From: an uncultured Fretibacterium sp.
GTDB taxonomy: Bacteria; Synergistota; Synergistia; Synergistales; Aminobacteriaceae
DNA length: 6,543 nucleotides
Reading direction: 5' to 3'
Assembly: GCA_937892105.1 (NCBI GenBank)
Contig: CALAUZ010000128.1
Location: forward strand, 1 to 6,543
Below, piece by piece: positions 1-6,452 of the stretch. The first letter of the stretch is position 1; each line of letters starts with the position of its first letter. The notes under the pieces were generated by a model that saw nothing but the letters and a program-made list of their open reading frames with translations, made no database searches and was not told the origin of the DNA. The position numbers were made by a program, and so were the translations under genes.

Positions 1-67
1 CCAGACGTTAGGCCGAGTACCAAACTTCTCCGAAAGCCCCCGCCTTTAGGTGTGTGGGTCGTTTACT
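1..67 (+). mobile_element. Probable decayed right end (omega RNA 3' end) of an IS200/IS605-type tnpB element
   Basis: There is no coding gene here. The stretch resembles the 3' non-coding end of TnpB-type elements: a GC-rich hairpin of the type GAAGCCCCCGCC-TTTA-GGCGGGGG followed by GTAGTTTAC. Here the 5' arm is intact (GCCCCCGCC, 36-44), the loop is TTTA (45-48), and the 3' arm has drifted to GGTGTGTGGG (49-58). It is followed by TCGTTTACT (59-67). A second imperfect stem, GTTAGG (7-12) with CCAAAC (20-25), precedes it, as expected for a structured omega RNA. The mispaired 3' arm suggests a relic rather than an active end. Any tnpB would lie to the left, outside the window. The call rests on remembered motif resemblance and was not confirmed by alignment. 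Confidence 0.42.
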
Positions 68-81
68 GCGGGGGTGAAAGC

Positions 82-621
82 ATGACAGGCAAGGGACACA
101 GGCTCTCAACATTTGCATTTGTTCTGGGTGCTACAGGTTCGCCATTGGCGGCAACATTCAGCTTTTTGGGAAGCACGTTTCCGGATTCGTCCGAGTACGT
201 ATTCTTCGGGAAAAGGCGAAACCGTTGGCACAGACGGTGGACACACTGGTTTATTCCGTGGCTGGTTATGGCTTGTGCGTGTTTCTCGCGGTCAGGTTGG
301 ATTGTTCCGAGATTGTCGGCTCTTGTTGACGGGACAAACGCTCACTTAGATGTGTGGTCATGCGCAGGGTTCTGGCTGATGGGGTGTGTACTTCACATTC
401 TGGAGGACGCGTGGTGCGGGACTGTACCATTCCTTATCCCATGGAAGAGAAGTGTAGGAATGCACGTGTTCCACATGGCCAAGAAAGCCGGTGAAATGAG
501 CAGGGGGGAGAAGAATTTTGTATTGTGCTGCGTGGGGATATCCCTGCTCGCGTTCATGTTCAGGACGTTCACGATCGGGAGTTTTGCCGACTTCCTGCTC
601 ACTATCTGGCGGAATATATAG
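82..621 (+). CDS. Small membrane-bound metal-dependent hydrolase-like protein, YdjM/DUF457 family
   Basis: A 179-residue protein if started at ATG 82, which follows GGGGTG (71-76) at good spacing. An in-frame GTG at 52 would add 10 residues, but it lies inside the IS-like hairpin and lacks a clear ribosome site. The family pattern is visible: GHR at 5-7, FPDSSEY at 33-39, HRRWTH at 50-55 and a VLHILEDA helix at 103-110. These supply the usual His/Asp set (H6, D35, H50, H55, H105, D109) thought to bind metal. Hydrophobic stretches near 10-32, 56-68, 92-106 and 147-164 suggest a multi-pass inner-membrane protein. The family includes E. coli YdjM, which is under LexA control; no LexA box was recognised here, and the substrate is unknown. 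It is very Trp-rich (10 W), sits directly downstream of an IS-like end, and its tail overlaps trpA by 20 bp, so it is probably an accessory insertion. Family assignment is fairly sure, function is not. Confidence 0.72.
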   Translation: MTGKGHRLSTFAFVLGATGSPLAATFSFLGSTFPDSSEYVFFGKRRNRWHRRWTHWFIPWLVMACACFSRSGWIVPRLSALVDGTNAHLDVWSCAGFWLMGCVLHILEDAWCGTVPFLIPWKRSVGMHVFHMAKKAGEMSRGEKNFVLCCVGISLLAFMFRTFTIGSFADFLLTIWRNI

Positions 622-1381
622 CGTCCTTCATCGACTTCACATACGCCCCTATATGCTCAGGTGCATTCTGTCCGTACTGTGCGAGGAGCTTCACTATTGC
701 AGAACCTACGATAACCCCGTCAGCAATTTCGGCCATGTCATGAGCCTGTTGCGGTGTCGAAATTCCGAACCCTATAGCGCATGGAATGTCCGTACTTTTC
801 CGCACGGCTTTGATGATTGAGGCAAGGTCGGTGGTAATTTCGCTTCTTGTGCCGGTAACTCCCAAACTTGAGACTATGTACAGGAAACCTTCAGCCTCAC
901 ACGCAATCATCGCTATTCTGTCTTCGGACGTTGGCGCAATCATTGAGACCAAATCTACACCATACTTACGGCAGAACGGAAGGAACTCGCCCTTCTCCTC
1001 GTAAGGCATGTCAGGGATAATGAGGCCGTCAACATTAACATCACTGCATTGCGATATGAATTTTTCCGCGCCGTAAGAGAACACTACATTCGCATACGTC
1101 ATGAAGACCATTGGTACATTCACATCACGCCGCAATTCCTTCACCATAGAGAAGACTTTACCGGTAGTTATTCCTGCCTTCAGAGCGCGGTAGTTTGCCG
1201 ACTGTATCACCGGCCCTTCCGCCGTAGGGTCTGAGAACGGAATGCCAAGCTCTATGAGGTCTGCACCGTTTCTAACAGCTTCATGCACAGCCCTTATTGT
1301 CGTATCAATGTCAGGGTCTCCGCAGGTAATGAACGGTATAAACGCTTTCCCATGAGAAAACGCATTCTTTATGTTACTCAC
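602..1381 (-). CDS. trpA: Tryptophan synthase alpha subunit
   Basis: Full-length, 259 residues. TrpA cleaves indole-3-glycerol phosphate to indole and glyceraldehyde 3-phosphate in the cytoplasm, passing indole to TrpB in the alpha2-beta2 complex. The TIM-barrel landmarks are present: FITCGDPD at 17-24, [14 protein letters not shown] at 44-57, the phosphate loop [10 protein letters not shown] at 171-180, GFGIS at 204-208 and GSAIV at 226-230. The catalytic Glu corresponding to E. coli E49 is E44. The position of the second catalytic residue, E. coli D60, holds Glu (E55). The start is GTG, preceded by GGGGGGAG (1390-1397) with a 7-nt gap, and it overlaps the end of trpB by 8 nt, so translation is probably coupled. 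This is the last gene of the operon. Its tail overlaps the convergent YdjM-like gene, with no terminator seen. Confidence 0.96.
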   Translation of the reverse strand: MSNIKNAFSHGKAFIPFITCGDPDIDTTIRAVHEAVRNGADLIELGIPFSDPTAEGPVIQSANYRALKAGITTGKVFSMVKELRRDVNVPMVFMTYANVVFSYGAEKFISQCSDVNVDGLIIPDMPYEEKGEFLPFCRKYGVDLVSMIAPTSEDRIAMIACEAEGFLYIVSSLGVTGTRSEITTDLASIIKAVRKSTDIPCAIGFGISTPQQAHDMAEIADGVIVGSAIVKLLAQYGQNAPEHIGAYVKSMKDAIYSAR

Positions 1382-2564
1382 TGATATTCTCCCCCCTGTA
1401 TCTTGCTATGGCCGCGCAATCCTTATCACCGCGTCCAGATATCGTAACGACAATAACCTTATCCCTTCCCATTTTCGGGGCAATCTTCATGGCATGTGAA
1501 AGCGCATGTGCCGACTCAATCGCTGGGATTATGCCCTCAGTCCGCGACAGATACTCGAAAGCCTCAACTGCCTCATCGTCCGTAACAGGTACGTATTCAG
1601 CCCTTCCAGTGTCGTGCAAGTATGCATGTTCAGGGCCTATGCCTGGATAGTCCAGCCCCGCCGAAATCGAGTAAACGGGGGCAATCTGTCCGTGTTCGTC
1701 CTGACAGAAGTACGACTTCATACCGTGAAATATTCCAAGCCTCCCAGTCGCAATAGTAGCAGCCGTGTCCGGAGTATTTATGCCTCTTCCTGCCGCCTCG
1801 CAGCCTACAAGCCTTACTGCCTCATCGCCTATGAAATGATAGAAGCTCCCGATTGCATTCGAGCCTCCGCCAACACAGGCAATCACATAATCCGGCAATC
1901 TCCCTTCACGTTCCATGACTTGCGCCTTAATCTCGCGGGAAATTACAGCCTGAAAGTCCCTCACTATCACTGGGAAAGGGTGAGGCCCCATGACAGATCC
2001 CAAGCAGTAATGTGTGTCGTCAATCCTCGATGTCCATTCCCGAAACGCCTGAGACACCGCGTCTTTGAGAGTCCCTGTTCCTGCCTTTACCGGCACAACT
2101 TCAGCACCAAGAAGACGCATACGATAGACATTGAGAGCCTGCCGCCGTGTATCCTCCTCGCCCATGAAGACAACGCATGACATTCCCATTAACGCAGCAG
2201 CAGTAGCCGTTGCAACACCATGCTGTCCCGCGCCTGTCTCAGCAATCAGGCGTGTCTTGCCCATACGTTTGGCCAGTAATGCCTGACCAAGTACGTTGTT
2301 GATTTTGTGCGCGCCTGTGTGATTGAGGTCTTCACGCTTCAGGTATATCTTTGCACCGCCTAAATCCTCTGTCATTCGCCGGGCATAATACAGCCTTGAA
2401 GGTCTGCCGGCGTAATCGTTTAGGAGTGATGTCAATTCTGCGTTGAAACCATCGTCATTCTTGTAGAGATTATATGCTCTCTCAAGCTCTATAACCGCGT
2501 TCATCAGCGTCTCAGGGATATATTGTCCTCCGTGAACACCAAAACGCCCTGCCTTTTCCGTCAT
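1374..2564 (-). CDS. trpB: Tryptophan synthase beta subunit (PLP enzyme)
   Basis: Full-length, 396 residues, of the standard TrpB1 type. It condenses indole with L-serine to make tryptophan using pyridoxal phosphate. The PLP lysine is K87 in HTGAHKINN (82-90). The catalytic Glu is E109 in ETGAGQHG (109-116). GGGSNA at 232-237 binds the PLP phosphate, and SGRGDKD at 376-382 contacts the cofactor ring nitrogen through S376. The N-terminus [14 protein letters not shown] (7-20) is typical of the form that partners TrpA, which is encoded next door. The ATG forms an ATGA overlap with the trpF stop and follows GGGGAG at about 8 nt, a strong ribosome site. No damage or missing key residue was seen. 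Confidence 0.97.
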   Translation of the reverse strand: MTEKAGRFGVHGGQYIPETLMNAVIELERAYNLYKNDDGFNAELTSLLNDYAGRPSRLYYARRMTEDLGGAKIYLKREDLNHTGAHKINNVLGQALLAKRMGKTRLIAETGAGQHGVATATAAALMGMSCVVFMGEEDTRRQALNVYRMRLLGAEVVPVKAGTGTLKDAVSQAFREWTSRIDDTHYCLGSVMGPHPFPVIVRDFQAVISREIKAQVMEREGRLPDYVIACVGGGSNAIGSFYHFIGDEAVRLVGCEAAGRGINTPDTAATIATGRLGIFHGMKSYFCQDEHGQIAPVYSISAGLDYPGIGPEHAYLHDTGRAEYVPVTDDEAVEAFEYLSRTEGIIPAIESAHALSHAMKIAPKMGRDKVIVVTISGRGDKDCAAIARYRGENISE

Positions 2565-3178
2565 TCTACAATCTCCCCTCTTAGTGCCGCGATAAATTCT
2601 GACATTTTCGCGGCGTCCTTCACGCCGTCTGTCTCAATTCCTGAACTTACATCTACAGCATAAGGCTTCAGCATTCTCACCGCTTCTCTGACGTTATGGG
2701 GTGTCAATCCTCCGGCAAGGAAGTACTGCCTGTTCATGCCTCGCAATAATGACCAGTCGAACGAATACCCTGTCCCCATTCCAGCGTCAAGCATAACGAA
2801 ATCTGCCGTACAACTTTCCGCCATCATTACGTCATTTTCATTCTGTACCCTGAAAGCCTTAATGATTGGATTGTCTGCAAGTGTCCTCAATTCCGAGATA
2901 TAGTCCTCGTTTTCATGGCCGTGAAGCTGGATTACGTCTATTATTCCCCTGCGTGATATTTCTGCTATGGCTTCGGGGCTTTCGTCAACAAAAACACCGA
3001 CCGCCTTAACTCTTTGGTCTAGCATTCTCTTTAGAGCTTCCGCATTATCGGGGGTAATGTAACGCCTGCTCTTTTCCCAGAAAACAAAGCCTATGTATTC
3101 CGGCAGAAGCTCATTCACCGCTTCAATGCCGCATATTCTCGTTAGACCGCAAAATTTTATCCGCACCCTCAACATCAC
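2561..3178 (-). CDS. trpF: Phosphoribosylanthranilate isomerase
   Basis: 205 residues, normal for a monofunctional TrpF. It performs the Amadori rearrangement of N-(5-phosphoribosyl)anthranilate to CdRP. The general base Cys is C10 in KFCGLTR (8-14). The general acid Asp is D131 in LDAGMGTG (130-137). QLHG at 84-87, AGGL at 155-158 and DVSSGIE at 176-182 complete the phosphate-binding TIM barrel. The start is ambiguous. GTG at 3178 makes a GTGA overlap with the trpC stop, and ATG immediately after it (3175) gives one residue fewer. An AAGG lies 7 nt before the GTG and 10 nt before the ATG, so both are plausible. TrpF is separate here and not fused to TrpC as in enterobacteria. Confidence 0.95.
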   Translation of the reverse strand: MMLRVRIKFCGLTRICGIEAVNELLPEYIGFVFWEKSRRYITPDNAEALKRMLDQRVKAVGVFVDESPEAIAEISRRGIIDVIQLHGHENEDYISELRTLADNPIIKAFRVQNENDVMMAESCTADFVMLDAGMGTGYSFDWSLLRGMNRQYFLAGGLTPHNVREAVRMLKPYAVDVSSGIETDGVKDAAKMSEFIAALRGEIVE

Positions 3179-3957
3179 AGTAACGCCTTCAGTTCCGAGA
3201 GCACGGCCGTCTTGTTGCCGGCACGCATCATGGTCTCCCCAACAAGCACAGCGTCAGCCCCAAAATCACGCACTGCCCTGACATCTTGAGCTGTCTTTAT
3301 CCCGCTTTCTGAGACGAAAAGCACATTATTTGGGATTAAGGTACGGAGTTTTGCGCTGTTTGAAGTGTCTACGGTGAAATCCTTTAAGTTCCTGTTGTTT
3401 ACACCTATTACCCTTGCTCCTGCGTTGAGTGCCATACGTATCTCGTATTCGTCATGAGCCTCGACGAGTGCAGACATTCCCAGAACATCACACAGCGATA
3501 TATACTCCCTGAGTTTTTCACTGCCAGTTATTGCGCATATCAGCAGAATGGCAGAAGCTCCAAGCAATTTTGCCTCGTATATCATGTATTCGTCAACGAC
3601 AAAATCCTTACGAAGACACGGAATGTTCACGGTCTCCGCAATCTCCTTCAGGTATTCATTGCGGCCATGAAACCACTTAGGCTCAGTGAGAACGGATACA
3701 GCGTCAGCACCGGCACTCTCATATTCGCGTGCAATGTCGAGATATGGGAAGTCAGGAGCGATAATGCCTTTTGACGGTGAAGCCTTCTTGCACTCGCAGA
3801 TGAACGACAAACCTTCACGCCTCAATGCCGCCTCAAACGAATAATCCCCTTTAGGCCGCGACAATGCCTCCTGCCTCAAAATCTCAAGCGGAAGAACCTT
3901 CTCTGCCTGTTTCACTCTTTCGAGGGAATATTCCGCAATCTCCTCAAGTATATTCAT
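3175..3957 (-). CDS. trpC: Indole-3-glycerol phosphate synthase
   Basis: 260 residues, monofunctional length. It decarboxylates and closes CdRP to indole-3-glycerol phosphate, the TrpA substrate. The active-site set can be read off: E55 and K57 in [10 protein letters not shown] (55-64), K117 in CLRKDF (114-119), E166 in LVEAH (164-168), N187 in VNNRNL (186-191) and S217 in VSESGI (215-220). GETMM near 240-244 is part of the phosphate site. The N-terminal extension with IAEYSLERV is typical of IGPS and helps bind the substrate carboxylate. The ATG overlaps the trpD stop as ATGA. No abnormality was seen. Confidence 0.96.
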   Translation of the reverse strand: MNILEEIAEYSLERVKQAEKVLPLEILRQEALSRPKGDYSFEAALRREGLSFICECKKASPSKGIIAPDFPYLDIAREYESAGADAVSVLTEPKWFHGRNEYLKEIAETVNIPCLRKDFVVDEYMIYEAKLLGASAILLICAITGSEKLREYISLCDVLGMSALVEAHDEYEIRMALNAGARVIGVNNRNLKDFTVDTSNSAKLRTLIPNNVLFVSESGIKTAQDVRAVRDFGADAVLVGETMMRAGNKTAVLSELKALL

Positions 3958-4973
3958 GCCTTGTTGCTGACCTCGATAAACGTTTTCAGGGTATCAAGTG
4001 CTTTGCCGCTGTCTATAATTTCGCCTGCAAGGGTTATACCTTCCTTCATGCTGTCGGACTTTCCGGCAATATAGAGTGCTGCCCCTGCGTTCATGAGTAC
4101 TGCGTTACGTTTTGCGCCTTTCTTGCCGGCGAGTATCTCACGGACAATCTCTGCATTCTCTGAGGGCGTACCGCCAACAAGTTCGGATTTTGCGCAAGTG
4201 CCGAACCCGAAATCTTCTGGGGATATGACATAGGACTTGAACCAGCCGTCGTGTATCTCGCATATTGATGTCTGAGAACTGAGGGATATTTCGTCCAGTT
4301 TGTCCCTTCCATAAACAACCATTCCTCTTTTAACGCCGAGAGACACGAGGACTTGAGCCAATGGATTTACGAGATACTCATCATAAACGCCGAGAAGCTG
4401 CATTGATGGTGAAGCTGGGTTAGTGAGCGGGCCGAGAATGTTGAAGACAGTACGGAAGCCGAGTTCTTTTCGGATTGCGCCGACGTACTTCATTGACGTG
4501 TGATATTTCTGCGCAAAGAAGAAGCATATTCCCGCCGTGTTCAGAAGCTCAATACATTTCTCCGGGCTTTGGTTGATATTAACGCCGAGTGCTTCGAGAC
4601 AGTCTGCCGTTCCGCATTGTGAACTTGCCGCCCTGTTGCCGTGTTTTGCGACCTTAACGCCTCCTGCCGCTGATACTATGGCTGATGTAGTGGAGATGTT
4701 GAAGCTGTGAGCGTTGTCGCCTCCTGTCCCAACGATTTCGAGAACGTCCATTCCTGTGCTGACCTTGAGGGCGTGGCTTCTCATTGCCGATGCGCAGCCT
4801 GCTATCTCGTCAGTGGTTTCTGCCCTTGCACTTTTCGTTGACATTGCCGAGAGGAAAGCGGCATTCTGGGTGGGGGTAGTCTGGCCTGTCATTATCTCGT
4901 TCATCACCGTGTAAGCCTCGTCGTATGTAAGGTCTCCCTTGTTTACCAGCTTTATTATTGCTTCCTTTATCAT
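3954..4973 (-). CDS. trpD: Anthranilate phosphoribosyltransferase
   Basis: 339 residues, monofunctional, with no TrpG domain fused at its N-terminus. It joins anthranilate to PRPP to make N-(5-phosphoribosyl)anthranilate. PRPP-binding GTGGD is at 82-86, with N-S-T contacts in FNISTTSA (91-98), KHGNR at 110-114, [15 protein letters not shown] at 172-186 and the Mg-binding DE pair at 227-228 in KLDEIS. It is the first gene of the operon in this window. The ATG at 4973 is preceded by GGAGAAG (4983-4989) at a rather long spacing (9 nt to the end of the box) and sits inside an inverted repeat. trpE and trpG, usually just upstream, are absent: the next genes are divergent CHR transporters. Confidence 0.96.
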   Translation of the reverse strand: MIKEAIIKLVNKGDLTYDEAYTVMNEIMTGQTTPTQNAAFLSAMSTKSARAETTDEIAGCASAMRSHALKVSTGMDVLEIVGTGGDNAHSFNISTTSAIVSAAGGVKVAKHGNRAASSQCGTADCLEALGVNINQSPEKCIELLNTAGICFFFAQKYHTSMKYVGAIRKELGFRTVFNILGPLTNPASPSMQLLGVYDEYLVNPLAQVLVSLGVKRGMVVYGRDKLDEISLSSQTSICEIHDGWFKSYVISPEDFGFGTCAKSELVGGTPSENAEIVREILAGKKGAKRNAVLMNAGAALYIAGKSDSMKEGITLAGEIIDSGKALDTLKTFIEVSNKA

Positions 4974-5023
4974 GATAATATTCTTCTCCGTATGAAAATT
5001 TTTGTGCGGTGAATAATATCATG
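4971..5023 (-). promoter_or_regulatory. 13-bp inverted repeat spanning trpD start and its -10 box (possible operator or mRNA hairpin)
   Basis: The arm at 4971-4983 reads CATGATAATATTC on the plus strand and the arm at 5011-5023 reads GAATAATATCATG. They are reverse complements with one mismatch in 13, separated by 27 bp. One arm contains the trpD start codon; the other covers the proposed -10 box. The spacer holds the trpD ribosome site. A perfect 12-bp palindrome, TTATCATGATAA, lies at 4967-4978 over the same start codon. This may be a pair of repressor half-sites. If transcription starts upstream of 5023, it could instead be an RNA hairpin enclosing the ribosome site. It does not resemble the E. 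coli TrpR operator as I know it. The repeat is seen; its role is inferred. Confidence 0.5.
5013..5021 (-). promoter_or_regulatory. Predicted extended -10 promoter of the trpDCFBA operon
   Basis: On the minus strand the sequence reads TGATATTAT, which is an extended -10 (TGn) followed by TATTAT, one mismatch from TATAAT. The element 17 bp upstream (CTCAAA) is a poor -35, as is common for extended -10 promoters. The predicted start near 5006 leaves a leader of about 33 nt. That is too short for a classical leader peptide, attenuator or T-box. This is prediction from pattern only. Confidence 0.4.
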
Positions 5024-5068
5024 TGCCGTTCAGGTTTTGAGCCTTCATTTATGAGCGCAATATCACCC

Positions 5069-5077
5069 TGTTATAAT
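5069..5077 (+). promoter_or_regulatory. Predicted extended -10 promoter of the CHR transporter pair
   Basis: TGTTATAAT is a perfect consensus extended -10 (TGn then TATAAT at 5072-5077). The -35 at optimal spacing (TTATGA, 5049-5054) is weak. Transcription would begin near 5084 and leave about 40 nt of leader before the TTG start, including a hairpin over the ribosome site. It is divergent from, and about 50 bp away from, the proposed trp -10 box. Confidence 0.5.
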
Positions 5078-5105
5078 TATGCTGAAATATACCACATACA
5101 TATAT

Positions 5106-5121
5106 AGAAAGGAGACTTTCT
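5106..5121 (+). promoter_or_regulatory. Ribosome binding site inside a small GAGA-loop hairpin
   Basis: AAAGGAGA (5108-5115) is a strong Shine-Dalgarno sequence 9 nt before the TTG at 5125 and decides that start. It is also the left arm and loop of a perfect 6-bp hairpin, AGAAAG-GAGA-CTTTCT, with a GNRA-type tetraloop. The structure could modestly reduce translation. Whether that matters in the cell is unknown. Confidence 0.5.
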
Positions 5122-5124
5122 TAA

Positions 5125-5667
5125 TTGAATGCGAAACTTTTAACTGACCTCTTCATTACTTTTGCGAAAATGGGAGCAGTAACCTTCGGAGGAGGCTATG
5201 CAATGCTCCCGATACTTCAGCGAGAGATAGTAGAGAATAAACATTGGGGAACAGATGAGGAACTTGCTGACTACTACGCTATAGGCCAGTGTACTCCAGG
5301 CGTTATAGCCGTGAACGTTGCGACATTCATTGGGAGGAAGACCGCCGGAATATCTGGAGGCATAATTGCGACATTAGGGGTAGTGTTCCCGTCAGTCGTA
5401 ATTATTACGCTCCTTGCGGGAGTAATTCAGGCGTATTCTTCGCTGGAATGGGTGAAACATGCCTTCGCGGGTATACGTGTATGTGTCTGCGTCCTAATCT
5501 TTAATGCCGTAATTAAACTTTTCAGCAAAGCCATAATTGACACTAAGACTTTGTGTATATACCTTATTATTCTTGCAGGTTCAATATTCCTTAACATATC
5601 GCCTGTTGTGTTCGTACTCATGGCCGGAATTGCAGGGATAGTCCTGAAAGTGATGGTGAAGTCATGA
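5125..5667 (+). CDS. CHR-family (chromate-type) transporter, short chain, first subunit
   Basis: 180 residues: one CHR domain, half the size of classical ChrA. The signature FGGGYAMLP is at 21-29 and QCTPGVIAVNVATFIG at 55-70, followed by hydrophobic spans around 78-103, 115-132, 143-157 and 159-177, as expected for an inner-membrane protein. The start is TTG. AAAGGAGA lies 9 nt upstream, the nearby ATG at 5129 is out of frame, and the next in-frame ATG would remove the N-terminal helix. It overlaps the next CHR gene by 4 nt (ATGA). In Bacillus, paired short CHR proteins such as YwrA/YwrB act together in chromate efflux. In a probably anaerobic host the natural substrate may be another anion, so the annotated substrate is uncertain while the family is secure. 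Confidence 0.9.
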   Translation: MNAKLLTDLFITFAKMGAVTFGGGYAMLPILQREIVENKHWGTDEELADYYAIGQCTPGVIAVNVATFIGRKTAGISGGIIATLGVVFPSVVIITLLAGVIQAYSSLEWVKHAFAGIRVCVCVLIFNAVIKLFSKAIIDTKTLCIYLIILAGSIFLNISPVVFVLMAGIAGIVLKVMVKS

Positions 5668-6218
5668 TATACATAAAATTATTCTGGGAGTTCTTCCAGA
5701 CAGGATTATTCGCAGTAGGCGGAGGAATGGCAACTTTACCCTTCCTTTACAGCATATCCGACCGTACAGGCTGGTTCACACATCAGCAACTTGCGGACAT
5801 GATAGCGGTCAGCGAGAGTACACCCGGCGCAATAGGCGTGAACATGGCGACATATTCAGGCTACATTACGGCGGGGCTTCCGGGCGCAATAATCTCTACG
5901 ACAGGGCTGGTTACACCGAGTGTTATAGTGATATTGCTCGTTGCGGCGTTCCTTTCGGCATTCCACGAGAACAAGTATGTTAATGGCGCGTTCTATGGAC
6001 TGAGGCCGGCGAGTTCTGCGATGATTACGGCGGCGGGACTAATCCTTGCGAGAGTAGTATTCTTTGCGGGGGACTTCAGCAATTCCGTGAACATAAAGGC
6101 ATTAATCCTAGCTGTCATCTTGCTGGTATTCACTCATGCAATAAAGTTTACGAAGAAACTTCACCCCGTAACATGGATAGTGTTCTCGGCTATAGTGGGA
6201 ATAGTATTCGGGTATTGA
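5664..6218 (+). CDS. CHR-family (chromate-type) transporter, short chain, second subunit
   Basis: 184 residues, one CHR domain. VGGGMATLPFL at 18-28 and ESTPGAIGVNMATYSG at 51-66 match the family motifs and align with those of its partner upstream. Hydrophobic spans are around 75-100, 117-134, 145-160 and 168-183. The ATG overlaps the upstream stop as ATGA, with GGTGAAG just before it inside the upstream gene, so the two are translationally coupled. The subunits differ strongly in sequence, so this looks like an old pair (N- and C-type halves) working as a heterodimer rather than a recent duplication. Transport substrate is not provable from sequence. Confidence 0.9.
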   Translation: MIYIKLFWEFFQTGLFAVGGGMATLPFLYSISDRTGWFTHQQLADMIAVSESTPGAIGVNMATYSGYITAGLPGAIISTTGLVTPSVIVILLVAAFLSAFHENKYVNGAFYGLRPASSAMITAAGLILARVVFFAGDFSNSVNIKALILAVILLVFTHAIKFTKKLHPVTWIVFSAIVGIVFGY

Positions 6219-6236
6219 GGCGTAAGAAAGACACAA

Positions 6237-6254
6237 GGGGTGGACGACAACCCC
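6237..6254. terminator. Weak terminator-like hairpin between the CHR genes and the IS end
   Basis: GGGGT (6237-6241) pairs perfectly with ACCCC (6250-6254) around an 8-nt loop. On the plus strand no T-run follows. On the minus strand it is followed by the T-rich TTGTGTCTTTCTT, so it could stop transcripts arriving from tnpB better than those leaving the CHR genes. The stem is only 5 bp, so confidence is low. Confidence 0.3.
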
Positions 6255-6290
6255 CGCTACGACAAATATGTACAATCTTATACAAAGTTC

Positions 6291-6307
6291 ATACTATATT
6301 ATACTAT
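6291..6307. repeat. ATACTAT direct repeat at the proposed edge of the tnpB element
   Basis: ATACTAT occurs at 6291-6297 and again at 6301-6307, separated by ATT. The pair lies immediately beyond the last omega RNA-like hairpin (6308-6326) in an AT-rich stretch of about 47 bp. It could mark the element boundary, or be a simple low-complexity repeat. Confidence 0.45.
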
Positions 6308-6452
6308 GGCACTCTCACGATATGCCTTCCTGCTTCAACGAACCCGATTTCGCTAATGTTGCCGGCTACTTTCGTTTGGTGCAGCTCTCCACAGGCTTTT
6401 ATTCCCTAGTAGCGATAGGTACATGTTTAAGTGTTCCTGTTTGTGAACTGCC
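6301..6452 (-). ncRNA. Putative omega RNA / right end of an IS200/IS605-type tnpB element
   Basis: Directly after the tnpB stop on the minus strand lies about 150 nt of non-coding sequence with the character of a TnpB right end, which in this family makes the guide RNA scaffold. Reading 5' to 3' on the minus strand, four hairpins can be drawn. These are CCTA/TAGG (6405-6419), GCTGC/GTAGC (6365-6385), AGCGAA/TTCGTT (6337-6354) and GGCAT-TC/GA-GTGCC with a GTGA loop (6308-6326). The phrases GCCTGTGGAGAG and GTTGAAGCAGGAAG resemble sequences I know from such ends. The final hairpin and the following ATAGTATAA occupy the place of the usual terminal hairpin and TAGTTCA-like end. The exact boundary, and so the guide start, is uncertain (about 6296-6307). 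Confidence 0.6.

Noticed and set aside
52..81. GTG start at 52 for the YdjM-like gene
   Set aside because: The added residues are not family-like, the codon lies in the IS-like hairpin, and ATG 82 has a ribosome site directly before the conserved GHR motif.
518..820. Plus-strand reading frame across the YdjM-like gene end and trpA
   Set aside because: It overlaps two recognised genes in other frames and has no recognisable domain.
1506..2180. Long plus-strand reading frame of 224 codons
   Set aside because: It lies wholly opposite trpB, shows no family motif, and is a shadow of the well-supported minus-strand gene.
4974..5010. trp leader peptide with attenuator, or T-box
   Set aside because: The predicted leader is about 33 nt, with no Trp-rich short frame, no paired antiterminator/terminator and no T-box sequence.
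5125..6218. Single chrA gene split by a frameshift
   Set aside because: Each half has its own start, ribosome site and complete CHR domain with a clean ATGA overlap, the normal layout for paired short-chain CHR proteins.
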